From NCBI GenBank assembly GCA_943329845.2, contig CALQFM020000048.1:1-33444 (forward strand): DNA of 33,444 nt, written 5' to 3'. The notes below the pieces were generated by a model. It saw only the letters and a list, made by a program, of their open reading frames with translations. It searched no databases and had not been told where the DNA came from. A program made the translations under genes and the position numbers. Positions 1 through 7,985 of this stretch are shown in pieces (position 1 is the stretch's first letter; every line of letters starts with the position of its first letter). The stretch comes from Candidatus Kuenenia stuttgartensis (lineage in GTDB: Bacteria > Pseudomonadota > Alphaproteobacteria > SMXS01).

Positions 1-393
1 GCCGCCTTCGAGGAAGCGCACCAGCGGCACCCGGTAGCGGATCGCCATGTCCTCGGCGAACACGCTCTTGCGCAGGCCCGCCGCGTTTGGCGAGCCGCCG
101 CGTAGGGTGAAGTCCTCGCCGCCGACGATGACCCGGCGGCCGTCCAGTTTGCCGAAGCCCAATATGTAGTTGGCGGGCTGGAAACCGGTCAGGTTGCCGT
201 CGTCGTCCAACTGGGCCTGGCCGGCGGTCTCGCCTTGTTCCTCGAAGCTGCCGCCATCGACCAGCCCGGCGATGCGTTCGCGGATGGTCAGTCGGCCCTT
301 GGCATGCTGGCGGGCGATGCCGTCGGGTCCGCCCAGGCCTTTGGCCATCTCGCGCCGCCTGCGGATCTGCTCCGCCTCGTCCTTCCAGCTCAT
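1..393 (-). CDS. Acyl-CoA carboxylase carboxyl transferase subunit, N-terminal part (cut by window edge)
   Basis: The first 131 residues are visible and the frame stays open to base 1. It starts with ATG at 393 (MSWKDEAEQIRRRREMAKG) preceded by AAGGGA six bases upstream. The segment with Gly-Pro-Asp-Gly, then RQHAKGRLTIRERI and later GKLDGRRVIVGGEDFTLRGG, is typical of the biotin-dependent carboxyl transferase (crotonase-fold) beta subunits of propionyl-/methylcrotonyl-/acetyl-CoA carboxylases. Such subunits transfer CO2 from biotin to an acyl-CoA in the cytoplasm. The substrate cannot be told from this part, and the CoA-binding C-terminal half lies outside the window. The gene diverges from the NTF2-like gene at 465 across about 70 bases. 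Confidence 0.85.
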   Translation of the reverse strand, partial: MSWKDEAEQIRRRREMAKGLGGPDGIARQHAKGRLTIRERIAGLVDGGSFEEQGETAGQAQLDDDGNLTGFQPANYILGFGKLDGRRVIVGGEDFTLRGGSPNAAGLRKSVFAEDMAIRYRVPLVRFLEGG

Positions 394-464
394 GCGGGAT
401 CCCTTGCTGTGAGGCTGGGACTGTAAACTTGACGTTGCCGGGCGGGCAACCGCACACTCCGGCA

Positions 465-842
465 ATGGCGCTTGGCGATCAGGAAACGGTGATATCGGCC
501 AACGAGGCGTTCTACGACGCATTCGCCGCCGCGGACGTGGCCGCCATGGAAGCCATCTGGGCCCATGAGGCGGAAGTCACCTGCCTGCACCCCGGCTGGC
601 CCAAGCTGGAAGGGCGCGAGCCGGTGCTCCAGAGCTGGCGGGGCATCCTCGCCCATCCCGGCCGGCCGCAGATCGAATGTGTCCATCCCTCGGCCATAAT
701 CCACGGCGATACGGCCATCGTGCTGTGCTACGAGCTGATGCAGTCGGCCTGCCTGCTGGCGACCAACGTGTTCGTGCGCGAGGCGGGGACCTGGCGGCTC
801 GCCCACCACCACGCGGGCGGACCGGTTCCGGCGCCGGACTAA
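465..842 (+). CDS. NTF2-like / SnoaL-type small protein
   Basis: A protein of 125 residues with the pattern of the NTF2-like cone fold: an N-terminal helix pair (NEAFYDAFAAADVAAMEAIW), the loop H-x-A-x-V-T-C-L-H-P-G-W, the segment GREPVLQSWRGI, and C-terminal strands ending in W-R-L-A-H-H-H-A. Related proteins range from ketosteroid-isomerase-like enzymes to small ligand-binding proteins, and no specific reaction can be assigned. I chose ATG at 465. A TTG at 429 in the same frame would add 12 residues that look non-native, and neither has a clear ribosome site. The 3' end converges on hspQ with 7 bases between the two stop codons. Confidence 0.8.
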   Translation: MALGDQETVISANEAFYDAFAAADVAAMEAIWAHEAEVTCLHPGWPKLEGREPVLQSWRGILAHPGRPQIECVHPSAIIHGDTAIVLCYELMQSACLLATNVFVREAGTWRLAHHHAGGPVPAPD

Positions 843-849
843 ACCGAAA

Positions 850-1179
850 CTAGTGCGTCTGGGTGTGGATCGGCTCGTAGGAGCCGTTTTCCATCTCGGC
901 GAACATCTCGGGTACCTGCGGATGATGTACCGGCTCGCCGGACTCGTCGGGCAGAAGATTCTGCTGCGAGACATAGGCGATGTAGGTGCTCTCGTCGTTC
1001 TCGGCCAGCAGGTGGTAGTAGGGCTGGTCCTTCGCCGGGCGCATGTGCTCGGGGATGGACTGCCACCATTCCTCGGTATTGCTGAAGGTGGCGTCGATGT
1101 CGAAGATCACGCCTCGGAACGGGTAGAAGCGGTGCTTCACCACCTGGCCGATACGGTACTTCGCCTCACGCTGTAACAC
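850..1179 (-). CDS. hspQ: Heat shock protein HspQ (YccV-like, hemimethylated-DNA-binding domain)
   Basis: A protein of 109 residues. The start AKYRIGQVVKHRFYPFRGVIFDIDATFSNTEEWW and the later PYYHLLAENDESTYIAYVSQQNL match the whole HspQ family, which has no other domains. HspQ binds hemimethylated DNA in vitro and in enterobacteria acts as a specificity factor for the Lon protease; its role here is assumed by homology. The start is GTG at 1179 with GAGGAAA seven bases upstream, and this ribosome site overlaps the TGA of the aldo/keto reductase gene (1189-1191). The two are therefore probably translated from one mRNA. Confidence 0.92.
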   Translation of the reverse strand: MLQREAKYRIGQVVKHRFYPFRGVIFDIDATFSNTEEWWQSIPEHMRPAKDQPYYHLLAENDESTYIAYVSQQNLLPDESGEPVHHPQVPEMFAEMENGSYEPIHTQTH

Positions 1180-1188
1180 GGCGTTTCC

Positions 1189-2175
1189 TCATGCGTGGCC
1201 CAGGATCGCGTGGGGGCGATAGGGCTCTTCCAACAGTTTGATATCGGATTCTACAAGGGTCAGATCAAGCGCGGCAATTGCATCGTCGAGATGCGACAGT
1301 TTCGTGGCACCTATTATGGGGGCGGAAACCGCCGGTTTCGACAGGATCCAGGCCAGCGCCACCTGCATCGGCTTGACGCCGAGACGGCCTGCCACTTCCA
1401 CGTTGCGGTCGGCCACCTTGAAGTCGTCGTCGGCGTAATAAAGCTGGGTGGCGAAGTCGTCCGAGGTGGCGCGTGCGGTATCGCCGCCGCCCTGGCGGTG
1501 CCGGTTGCCGGCCAGGAAGCCGCGCGCCAGCGGGCTCCACGGGATCAGGCCGACTCCCTTGGCCGCGCACAGCGGGATCATTTCCCGCTCTTCCTCTCGG
1601 TAGACCAGATTGTAGTGGTTCTGCATGGAGACGAACTTCGCCCAGCCGTTCTTCTCCGAGAGGCTCAGGTACTCGCCGAACTGCCACGCGAACATGGACG
1701 AGGCGCCCAGGTAGCGCACCTTGCCGGCGCGAACGAGGTCGCTCAGCGCCTCCATGGTCTCTTCCATGGGGGTTTTGTAGTCGAAGCGGTGGATCTGGTA
1801 GAGGTCGATGTAGTCCAGCCCCATGCGCTTCAGCGAGGCGTCGCACGACGCCATGATGTTCTTGCGCGACAGGCCGTGGCGGTTGAGCTTGCCGTTGTGG
1901 GTGCCGCCGAAGCACTTGGTGGCGATCACCACGTCCTCGCGGTCGGGCACCAGGTCCTTGATCGCCCGGCCCAGGATTTCCTCGGTGACGCCGTTGCAGT
2001 AGACGTCGGCGGTGTCGAAGAAGTTGATGCCGGCTTCGAGCGCCTTCTCGTAGAACGGCCGCGCCGCCGTCTCGTCCAGCACCCAGGCGCGCTGCGCCGG
2101 ATCGCCATAACTCATGGTGCCCAGGCACAGCCGCGACACGCGCATGCCGGTCGAACCCAGTCGGGTATATTTCAT
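1189..2175 (-). CDS. Aldo/keto reductase
   Basis: A protein of 328 residues with the full AKR barrel. The catalytic tetrad is visible: Asp and Tyr in FFDTADVY (about residues 52-59), Lys in IATKCFGG (about 87) and His in LYQIHRFD (about 129). The NADPH-binding end includes LAWILSKPAVSAPIIGATK. It resembles YajO/Tas-type reductases that reduce aldehydes or ketones with NADPH in the cytosol; the substrate is unknown. ATG at 2175 has GGGGGA six bases upstream. It is the first gene of a pair with hspQ (9 bases apart). Upstream lies a paired inverted repeat that separates it from the acyl-CoA dehydrogenase gene. Confidence 0.93.
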   Translation of the reverse strand: MKYTRLGSTGMRVSRLCLGTMSYGDPAQRAWVLDETAARPFYEKALEAGINFFDTADVYCNGVTEEILGRAIKDLVPDREDVVIATKCFGGTHNGKLNRHGLSRKNIMASCDASLKRMGLDYIDLYQIHRFDYKTPMEETMEALSDLVRAGKVRYLGASSMFAWQFGEYLSLSEKNGWAKFVSMQNHYNLVYREEEREMIPLCAAKGVGLIPWSPLARGFLAGNRHRQGGGDTARATSDDFATQLYYADDDFKVADRNVEVAGRLGVKPMQVALAWILSKPAVSAPIIGATKLSHLDDAIAALDLTLVESDIKLLEEPYRPHAILGHA

Positions 2176-2237
2176 CGCCGATCCCCCTGTTTGATAAGGG
2201 GCATATTAACGGTTGGGGCGGGCGTGTCGACTTCGGT

Positions 2238-2370
2238 CCCTCGCCCTCTGGGAGAGGGAGGGACCCGCGCCGAAGGCGTGGGAGGGTGAGGGGCGTTGTC
2301 GATGAGGGACGGGACCGGAGCGTGCAATACGCAACGCCCCGCACCCGGCCCTCTCCCAAGGGGAGAGGGT
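2238..2370. repeat. Paired inverted repeat of two hairpin units
   Basis: Two related units face each other. The left unit (2238-2300) has a hairpin CCCTCT-GGG-AGAGGG at 2244-2258. The right unit (about 2330-2370) has CCCTCTCCC-AAG-GGGAGAGGG at 2349-2369. Their inner ends, GGGGCGTTG at 2290-2298 and CAACGCCCC at 2332-2340, are perfectly complementary, so the whole could fold as one long cruciform or hairpin. It lies between two minus-strand genes, just after the stop of the acyl-CoA dehydrogenase. It looks like a dispersed intergenic element of REP/MITE-like kind and may also end transcription. No other copy was seen in the window. Confidence 0.7.
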
Positions 2371-2378
2371 TCCAGGAA

Positions 2379-3608
2379 TCAGTTAGCCCCGGTCGGCACC
2401 TTGTTGAACGGGATGCCCTTGTCGGCGCGGATGTCGGGCGGCAGGCCCAGCACGCGCTCGGCGATGATGTTGCGCAGGATCTCGTCGGTGCCGCCGGCGA
2501 TGCGCAGGCCCGGCGAGCCCATATAGGCCTCGGCGAACTGGCGGCGGAAGCCTTCCAGCTCCGGGTCATAAGCGATGCCGGCCGTGTCCAGCAGGTCGAG
2601 GCCGAAGGACGCCATGTCCTGCAGCATGGAGGCGAACACCGCCTTGTTGATCGACGCTTCCGGCCCCGGCCGCGCGCCCTGCGACAGGGCGGTCATGGTG
2701 CGGTAGCGGCCGTTGCGCAGGCCCATGTACTTGGCGTACCAGCCGGCGAGCTGCTCGCGCACCGCCTTGTCCTGGATCGCCGGACCCCGGCTGCCCTCGA
2801 CGCTGTTGGCCAGCTTCATCAACATCTCGAAATTGATGCCGCGCTGGGAGTTCTCGCTGATCGACAGGCGCTCGTTCATCAGCGTGGTCAGCGACACCTT
2901 CCAGCCGTCGCCGACGGCGCCGAGGCGCTGGCTGTCGGGGATGCGGACGTTGGTGAAATAGACCTCGTTGAAGCCGCGCCCGCCGGACGCCTGCTTGATC
3001 GGCTTCACCTCGACGCCGGGCGACTTCATGCTGAGGAAGAAGAAGGTCAGGCCCTCGTGCTTGGCCACAGTGGGATCGGTGCGGGTGACCAGGATGCCCC
3101 AGTCGGAGAACTGCGCGCCGGAGGTCCAGATCTTCTGGCCGTTGATGATCCAGTCGTCGCCGTCGCGCTCGGCCTTGGTGCGGAGCGCCGCCAGGTCCGA
3201 CCCGCCGGCCGGCTCGGAGAACAGCTGGCACCAGATTTCCTCGCCGGCCAGCGCCTTGGGCACGAAGCGCTTCTGCTGCTCGGGCGTGGCAAACGCCATC
3301 ATGGTCGGCATGCACATGCCCAGACCGATGGAGAACACGGCGGGCGGCAGGTTGTAGTCGCTTTCCTCCTGCTCGAAGATCACCCGCTGCATGGGCGTGC
3401 CGCCCAGGCCGCCGACTTCCTTCGGCCAGGTGATGGCCGCATAGCCTGCGGCCGCCTTCTTCGCCTGCCAGGACTTGGCCATCTTCAGCGTTTCCGCCTC
3501 GGTCATGTTCTCGGGCAGCGGCTTGCGGTACTCGGCGGCGTTCTCGGCCAGCCAGGCGCGCGCCTCGGCGCGGAATTTGGCTTCTTCGGGCGAGTCTTCG
3601 AAATTCAT
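2379..3608 (-). CDS. Acyl-CoA dehydrogenase family protein
   Basis: A protein of 409 residues with the complete acyl-CoA dehydrogenase layout: N-terminal helices (PEEAKFRAEARAWL), TWPKEVGGLGGTPMQR, the FAD-contacting CQLFSEPAGGSDLA and WIINGQKIWTSGAQ, and the C-terminal IAGGTDEILRNIIAERVLGLP. This flavoenzyme makes the alpha,beta-double bond in an acyl-CoA and passes electrons to ETF. The family branch, common in actinobacterial and proteobacterial lipid and steroid degradation, suggests a branched or cyclic substrate, but that is inference. ATG at 3608 shares one base with the TGA of the P450 gene (TGATG), so the two are translationally coupled. Confidence 0.93.
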   Translation of the reverse strand: MNFEDSPEEAKFRAEARAWLAENAAEYRKPLPENMTEAETLKMAKSWQAKKAAAGYAAITWPKEVGGLGGTPMQRVIFEQEESDYNLPPAVFSIGLGMCMPTMMAFATPEQQKRFVPKALAGEEIWCQLFSEPAGGSDLAALRTKAERDGDDWIINGQKIWTSGAQFSDWGILVTRTDPTVAKHEGLTFFFLSMKSPGVEVKPIKQASGGRGFNEVYFTNVRIPDSQRLGAVGDGWKVSLTTLMNERLSISENSQRGINFEMLMKLANSVEGSRGPAIQDKAVREQLAGWYAKYMGLRNGRYRTMTALSQGARPGPEASINKAVFASMLQDMASFGLDLLDTAGIAYDPELEGFRRQFAEAYMGSPGLRIAGGTDEILRNIIAERVLGLPPDIRADKGIPFNKVPTGAN

Positions 3609-4948
3609 CAGGCGGCGTCCTTGAGCGGTCGGAGATGGATCGGCAGGCCGTCCTTGGGCTTGGGGATCGGCATGATCTGGAAGTCGGCCTCGTAGCCGTC
3701 GTCCAGGTGGAACCGGTAGTTCAGCAGCAATTGGTACATGAAGACCTTGGTCTGCATATAGGCGAAATGCAGGCCGATGCACATGTGCGCGCCGCCGCCG
3801 AACGGCACCCAGGCGAACTTGTGCCTGCGGTCCTCGGCGCGCTGGTCCGAGAAGCGGTCTGGCTCGAAATTGTCGGGATTGTGCCATAGCTCGGGCATGC
3901 GGTGGGTATAGCCGGGGCTGATCGCGATGGCGGTGCCGGCGGGGATCGTGTAGCCGCCGAATTCGAAGTCGCGCACCGCCGTGCGCGGGATCGAGGGCAC
4001 CGGAGGGTTGATCCGCAGCGCTTCCTTGAAGCACCACTCGACGATCTGGACGTCGCCCAGCCGCTCATAGGGCAGGTTGTCGCCGGGCAGGCCCAGCGCG
4101 GCGCATTCGCGGCGGGCGGCTTCCTGCCAGTCCGGGTTGCGGCACAGGTGATAGATCAGGGTGGTGATCGAGCTGGTCAGCGTGTCGTGCGCTGCCATCA
4201 TCAGGAAATCCATGTGATCGACGACGTCGGCGTCGGTGTAGCGGTTGCCATCGTCGTCGACCGCGTTGCACAGCAGGGTGAACATGTCGGTGGCCGTGCT
4301 GCCGCGCCGGAGCGGGATCTGCTCGCTGAAATAGTTCTCCAGGAACTTGCGGCCCTGTACGCCGCGCCACATCTTGGTGCCCGGAATCGGCGTCCTGATC
4401 ACCGAAACCGACGCCTGGACGCTGTCGAAGAACGCCCGGTTGACCTTGTCGGCTTCCGGTCCGAGCGGCATGCCCAGGAACACCGAGGCGGCGGTGTTGA
4501 GGGTGAGCTGCTTGATCGCTTCGTAGAAGCGGAAATCGCCCTTGGCGCGCCAGCGGTCGAGGCCCTGGCGGATGCCTTCATTGAGCTTCTCGATATAGGC
4601 CTGCATGGCGGGCTGCTTGAACGCCACCTGCATGATGCGGCGATGAGCCCGGTGGTCGTCGAAGTCCCGCAGCATCAGGCCGTTGGGGAACAACCTCCCG
4701 AGGATGGGATTCCAGCCGCCCTTGGAGGAGAAATTGCGCTCGCGGTCCATCAGCACGAATTCGTTGGCCTCGGGGCCCAGCAGGGTCACGTTGGTGCGGC
4801 CGAACGCGTTCGACCAGTAGACGTGCCCGTACTTGCTGACCATATCATCGCTGACGGCAGCGGGGTCGCGCAGCAGGTCCAGGGATTTTCCCACCAGGGG
4901 CAGTCCTGGCTCGCCGGGAATTCCGTTCAGGCGGGGGTTTCGGGCCAA
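3608..4948 (-). CDS. Cytochrome P450
   Basis: A soluble P450 of 446 residues. The I-helix oxygen-binding segment is AAHDT (252-256), the ExxR motif is EALR (309-312), and the haem loop FGGGAHMCIG (383-392) has its Cys ligand at about 390. It probably hydroxylates a hydrophobic substrate using O2 and an external ferredoxin; no redox partner is encoded nearby. I chose TTG at 4948 because AGGAG lies eight bases upstream. GTG at 4975 would add nine residues and would place that ribosome site inside the gene. It overlaps the acyl-CoA dehydrogenase gene by one base and follows the MFS gene after about 97 bases. Confidence 0.93.
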   Translation of the reverse strand: MARNPRLNGIPGEPGLPLVGKSLDLLRDPAAVSDDMVSKYGHVYWSNAFGRTNVTLLGPEANEFVLMDRERNFSSKGGWNPILGRLFPNGLMLRDFDDHRAHRRIMQVAFKQPAMQAYIEKLNEGIRQGLDRWRAKGDFRFYEAIKQLTLNTAASVFLGMPLGPEADKVNRAFFDSVQASVSVIRTPIPGTKMWRGVQGRKFLENYFSEQIPLRRGSTATDMFTLLCNAVDDDGNRYTDADVVDHMDFLMMAAHDTLTSSITTLIYHLCRNPDWQEAARRECAALGLPGDNLPYERLGDVQIVEWCFKEALRINPPVPSIPRTAVRDFEFGGYTIPAGTAIAISPGYTHRMPELWHNPDNFEPDRFSDQRAEDRRHKFAWVPFGGGAHMCIGLHFAYMQTKVFMYQLLLNYRFHLDDGYEADFQIMPIPKPKDGLPIHLRPLKDAA

Positions 4949-4993
4949 TGCACGATCTCCTGTGGTTAGCCACACTACCTAATGCGGATCGCT

Positions 4994-5009
4994 GTTACCA
5001 ACAAGTAAC
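4994..5009. promoter_or_regulatory. Candidate operator upstream of the P450 gene
   Basis: An inverted repeat GTTAC-CAACAA-GTAAC lies in the short gap between the MFS stop and the P450 start, about 45 bases before the start codon. TTAC-N6-GTAA is a layout used by several TetR-type repressors. No regulator gene is adjacent, so the binding protein is unknown. Confidence 0.35.
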
Positions 5010-5045
5010 TAAATGCTGCCGCATGTCCCATTATGGGCACGGGCG

Positions 5046-6245
5046 TCACGCGAAGGCGATCTGCTGGCGGCGGATCCGGTCGGCCTGGACCGCCAGCTGG
5101 CCGAGCAGCACGCCGCCCACCAGGATGCAGGCGACGGCGACCCAGCCCACCGCCGGCGTGCCGCCGAGGTGGTCCTTGACGCTGCCGCCGATGAACGGCG
5201 CGAACGCCGCTGCGAAGGTCATGAAGCTGGGGAAGGTGCCTGCCATGCGCCCGCTGGGATCGACCAGCGAGAACGCGGCGAGGGCGATCGGCAGCATCAG
5301 GATCGGCAGCACCGCGAAGATCGGACCGCAGATGATGTAGATGGTGCTGCTCTCCAGGTTGGCGAGCAGCCAGGCGCAGGCCGCCAGCGCGGCGACGATG
5401 ACGGTGATCGGCATGGCGGCGCTGAGCCTGGAGCCGAGGAATCCCGCAATCAGCGGCCCGATGGCCATGACGAAGCTGGCGATGAAGAAGATCAGCTTGA
5501 GCGTCGCCGGCGGGATCTGGCGTTCGGTGCCGATGATGAAGATCAGCATCATCAGCACGCCGTTCCCCAGCAGGATCAGCGCCAGGCCGATCAGCGCGGC
5601 CCAGCCGCTTTTCGGAATGGCCGGTACCTCGGTCGGCTTGCCGTCGTCGGCGAACTGCTGCGGTACCGGTGGTGGCGACGGCACCAGCAGCACGAGGGGC
5701 AGGGCGATGATGCCGCAGATGGCATAGAACCCGTAAGCGCCGTTCATGCCGTAATGTTCCAGGGCGGTCGGCACGCCGACGGACAGGAACATGCCCATGA
5801 CACCGATGGCGCTGTTGGTGACGCCGAACGTGACGCGGGGATTGTCGCTGCGTCCCGCCAGCGACATGGTCAGCGCGATCGCGGGACCGGCCCCGATGCC
5901 GGCGATAATGCGCACGATGGCGAGCAGGGTCAGGTTCGGCACCACCAGCGTGGCCAGGTTGGCGAGCAGGATGACCAGCACGCCGGCGCCGATGCCCTTT
6001 CTGACGTCGATACGCGAGGCATAGCGGGCGGCGATGAACGATGTCAGCGAGATCGCGATCAGTTCGAGGGCGGCGATGGCGCCGGTCACGGTCTGGTTGG
6101 TGTGGAAGTGGCTGCTGATCGCCTGCATGTTGAACGGCATGGCAAGGCCGCCGGCGTAGCCGAGCACCATCACCGCCGACAGGGCGCCAAGGCCGAGCGG
6201 ACGAAGCGACACCAGATGGCTCGCCCCCGAAATGTTTGTGGACAC
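5046..6245 (-). CDS. Major facilitator superfamily transporter
   Basis: An integral membrane protein of 399 residues with about twelve hydrophobic segments in two six-helix halves, and a central loop around residues 195-220 (PSPPPVPQQFADDGKPTEVP). Segments such as RYASRIDVRKGIGAGVLV and RIIAGIGAGPAIALTMSLAG fit the MFS loop 2-3 and helix 5 region. It probably moves a small organic compound by proton coupling; direction and substrate are unknown. I chose GTG at 6245, which has GGGGAGG six bases upstream; a TTG at 6260 would put this ribosome site inside the gene. It heads the block MFS - P450 - acyl-CoA dehydrogenase, which suggests import of a substrate that is then hydroxylated and oxidised. 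Confidence 0.88.
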   Translation of the reverse strand: MSTNISGASHLVSLRPLGLGALSAVMVLGYAGGLAMPFNMQAISSHFHTNQTVTGAIAALELIAISLTSFIAARYASRIDVRKGIGAGVLVILLANLATLVVPNLTLLAIVRIIAGIGAGPAIALTMSLAGRSDNPRVTFGVTNSAIGVMGMFLSVGVPTALEHYGMNGAYGFYAICGIIALPLVLLVPSPPPVPQQFADDGKPTEVPAIPKSGWAALIGLALILLGNGVLMMLIFIIGTERQIPPATLKLIFFIASFVMAIGPLIAGFLGSRLSAAMPITVIVAALAACAWLLANLESSTIYIICGPIFAVLPILMLPIALAAFSLVDPSGRMAGTFPSFMTFAAAFAPFIGGSVKDHLGGTPAVGWVAVACILVGGVLLGQLAVQADRIRRQQIAFA

Positions 6246-6460
6246 CGCGTTCCTCCCCAAGATCGCGTGATGTGCAACGGTCGCGATGACGCTAACATAC
6301 GCCCCGGGAAGCTGTTATCGAAAAAGGGGAGGCGGTGGGATGGCGCGCCGCTGCCGCTCGGCGTGAAGCCCTGAGCAGAGTCACGGTAACCTGGCACAGT
6401 CGCCAGGGCCGCGATTCCGCCTATGTATTCAGGGGGAAAGCGTGTGAAGGGAGACGGACG

Positions 6461-7273
6461 ATGAAGGCGGGGCACCGGATCATCATGTCGCGGTTGCGGC
6501 CACTGCTCGCGGGGGCGGGCCTGATCCTGCTGGCGGGTTGCGCCGTCTATCCGGACGAGGTCAGCGACGGCTATGCGGGCGGCGCCTATTACGGCGGCGG
6601 CTTCTACGACTATCCCGGCCACTACTATTCCTATTATCCGGGATACTACGCCTACTGTCCGCCGGTCCACGTGCCCAGGCACTACTGGAGCTACTGGCGC
6701 GAGCACCGGCGTTGGCCTGACGGCTGGAATCATGGACATGGCGGCCACGACCACGCGGACGACGGGCACGCGGGCGATTGGCACGCGGGCGACGGGCATG
6801 GCGACCGGGATCGTGACCGGCCCGGCCGTGGTCACGGCAACGCGGACGGGCGCGGCCAACTGGCGCAGGGCGAAGGCGGTCAATCCGGCATGGCGAACAA
6901 TCCGCAGGCTCAACAGGGCAATGGCTATCGCATGCCCAGGCTCGCCAACAACCCGGCACAGGTGCGCGGGCAGTTCAGCCGTGCCCAGGCGGCCGCGCGG
7001 CACGAGTGGGCCGCCAGTCGCGCCGCAGGCGGCGACGGCGCCTGGCGAGGCGGCGACAGCAAGGCCGACCGTACGACGGCGAAAGCCGAAAGGCGGGCCG
7101 ACCGGGCGGCCGCGCGGAGTTCGGGTAACAACAGGTCCGACGGCGGATCGCGCGCCTCCAGCGCAGGCGGCGGCGACGGCGGCTACCGTGGCTCGAGCGG
7201 CGGGTCTGGCGGCCAGGGCTGGAGCGGCGGTTCCGGCGGCGGCGGCTCTCGCGGCGGCGGACGCGGCAGATAA
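6461..7273 (+). CDS. His/Tyr/Gly-rich lipoprotein of unknown function
   Basis: A protein of 270 residues, not recognised as a known family. A lipoprotein signal ends in LLAG-Cys27. It is followed by a Tyr/Gly-rich stretch (about 37-65) and a Trp/Tyr/His patch (HYWSYWREHRRW). Then comes a His/Asp/Gly run with repeats of DGHAGDWHAGDGHG (about 90-118), an Ala/Arg-rich charged part, and a Gly/Ser/Arg tail ending in GGGGSRGGGRGR. Low complexity makes homology hard to judge. The His/Asp cluster could bind metal and the tail resembles disordered RGG-type sequence. ATG at 6461 follows AAGGGAG. A strong terminator follows directly. It diverges from the MFS gene across 215 bases in which I see nothing distinctive. 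Confidence 0.75.
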   Translation: MKAGHRIIMSRLRPLLAGAGLILLAGCAVYPDEVSDGYAGGAYYGGGFYDYPGHYYSYYPGYYAYCPPVHVPRHYWSYWREHRRWPDGWNHGHGGHDHADDGHAGDWHAGDGHGDRDRDRPGRGHGNADGRGQLAQGEGGQSGMANNPQAQQGNGYRMPRLANNPAQVRGQFSRAQAAARHEWAASRAAGGDGAWRGGDSKADRTTAKAERRADRAAARSSGNNRSDGGSRASSAGGGDGGYRGSSGGSGGQGWSGGSGGGGSRGGGRGR

Positions 7274-7274
7274 A

Positions 7275-7302
7275 AAAACGGGGCGCAAGGGCGCCCCGTT
7301 TT
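7275..7302. terminator. Bidirectional rho-independent terminator
   Basis: A perfect 12-bp stem AAAACGGGGCGC / GCGCCCCGTTTT with loop AAGG sits between the lipoprotein gene (plus) and the VOC gene (minus). It has a T-tract on both strands, so it can serve both converging genes. Confidence 0.9.
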
Positions 7303-7320
7303 CGTGTCTGATCCTGAGCG

Positions 7321-7848
7321 TCAGCCCAGGTTCTTGAACACGTCGCGGCCGTCCCAGCTCTCGGCGGCCTCGCGGATCATGGCATACATGCCGCGAACGC
7401 CCGCATGATCCTGGTACAGTTCGATCATGTGGCCCAGCGCCTTGCGGGTGTCGGTGTAGCACAAGTAGGTGGTCGGGCTGGTCTGGAACTCGTTGGCGAT
7501 GGGAAAGCCCGCCGCCTCGAACGCCTTCTTCTCCGCGTCATAGTCCTTGCAGAAGATGGCGGTGTGATGGAAGCCCTCCTCGCCCGGCTTGAACATGTCG
7601 CGGTAGCAGCTCGGCCCGTCATTGTGCTGCTGGATGAATTCGATGTTGAGGTCGCCCGACTGGACGAAAGCCGCCGAGATGTCGAGCGGCGCCTCGTTGC
7701 CCCGGTACCAGTTCTTGACCAGCGGGATGTGGTCGAACACAAAGAACGGCCCGACGCCGTAGACTTCGTTGTAGCGCTTGCAGGCTTCGCGCAGGTCGTT
7801 GACGACGTAGCAGTTCTGCACGACGGGCGCCCGATTGAGCAACGGCAT
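7321..7848 (-). CDS. VOC (glyoxalase/bleomycin-resistance) family protein
   Basis: A protein of 175 residues with two beta-alpha-beta-beta-beta modules. Early motifs are VVQNCYVVNDLREACKRYNEVYGVGPF and DLNIEFIQQHNDGPSCY; the second module has EGFHHTAIFCKDYD and ends in HMIELYQDH. The His and Glu at these points (FHHTA, MIELY) are typical metal ligands of the VOC fold. The sequence is of the Glyoxalase_4 / methylmalonyl-CoA-epimerase-like type, but the substrate is not known. ATG at 7848 has GGGGAGAG seven bases upstream. It stands alone on the minus strand, diverging from the rhomboid gene. Confidence 0.85.
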   Translation of the reverse strand: MPLLNRAPVVQNCYVVNDLREACKRYNEVYGVGPFFVFDHIPLVKNWYRGNEAPLDISAAFVQSGDLNIEFIQQHNDGPSCYRDMFKPGEEGFHHTAIFCKDYDAEKKAFEAAGFPIANEFQTSPTTYLCYTDTRKALGHMIELYQDHAGVRGMYAMIREAAESWDGRDVFKNLG

Positions 7849-7972
7849 GACGGTTCTCTCCCCAGAGATGTTGCGAGTCGGCGGTCATACTAGCCACGCT
7901 ACCCGCACGGATAAAGGGAACATTGGGATCGGAACGGCATTGAAAGCATGTGCGCGCGCGGTCAACCCCCTG

Positions 7973-7978
7973 TAGAAT
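7973..7978 (+). promoter_or_regulatory. Possible -10 element giving a leaderless rhomboid mRNA
   Basis: TAGAAT lies so that transcription would start at about 7985, right at the ATG at 7986. That ATG has no Shine-Dalgarno sequence. The -35 region is weak, so this is only suggestive. Confidence 0.25.
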
Positions 7979-7985
7979 CCCAAAC

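Noticed and set aside
3608-4037. An N-terminal extension of the acyl-CoA dehydrogenase frame up to 4037
   Set aside because: That part is the P450 gene read in another frame and has only Arg/Pro-rich shadow sequence; the coupled ATG at 3608 fits the family start.
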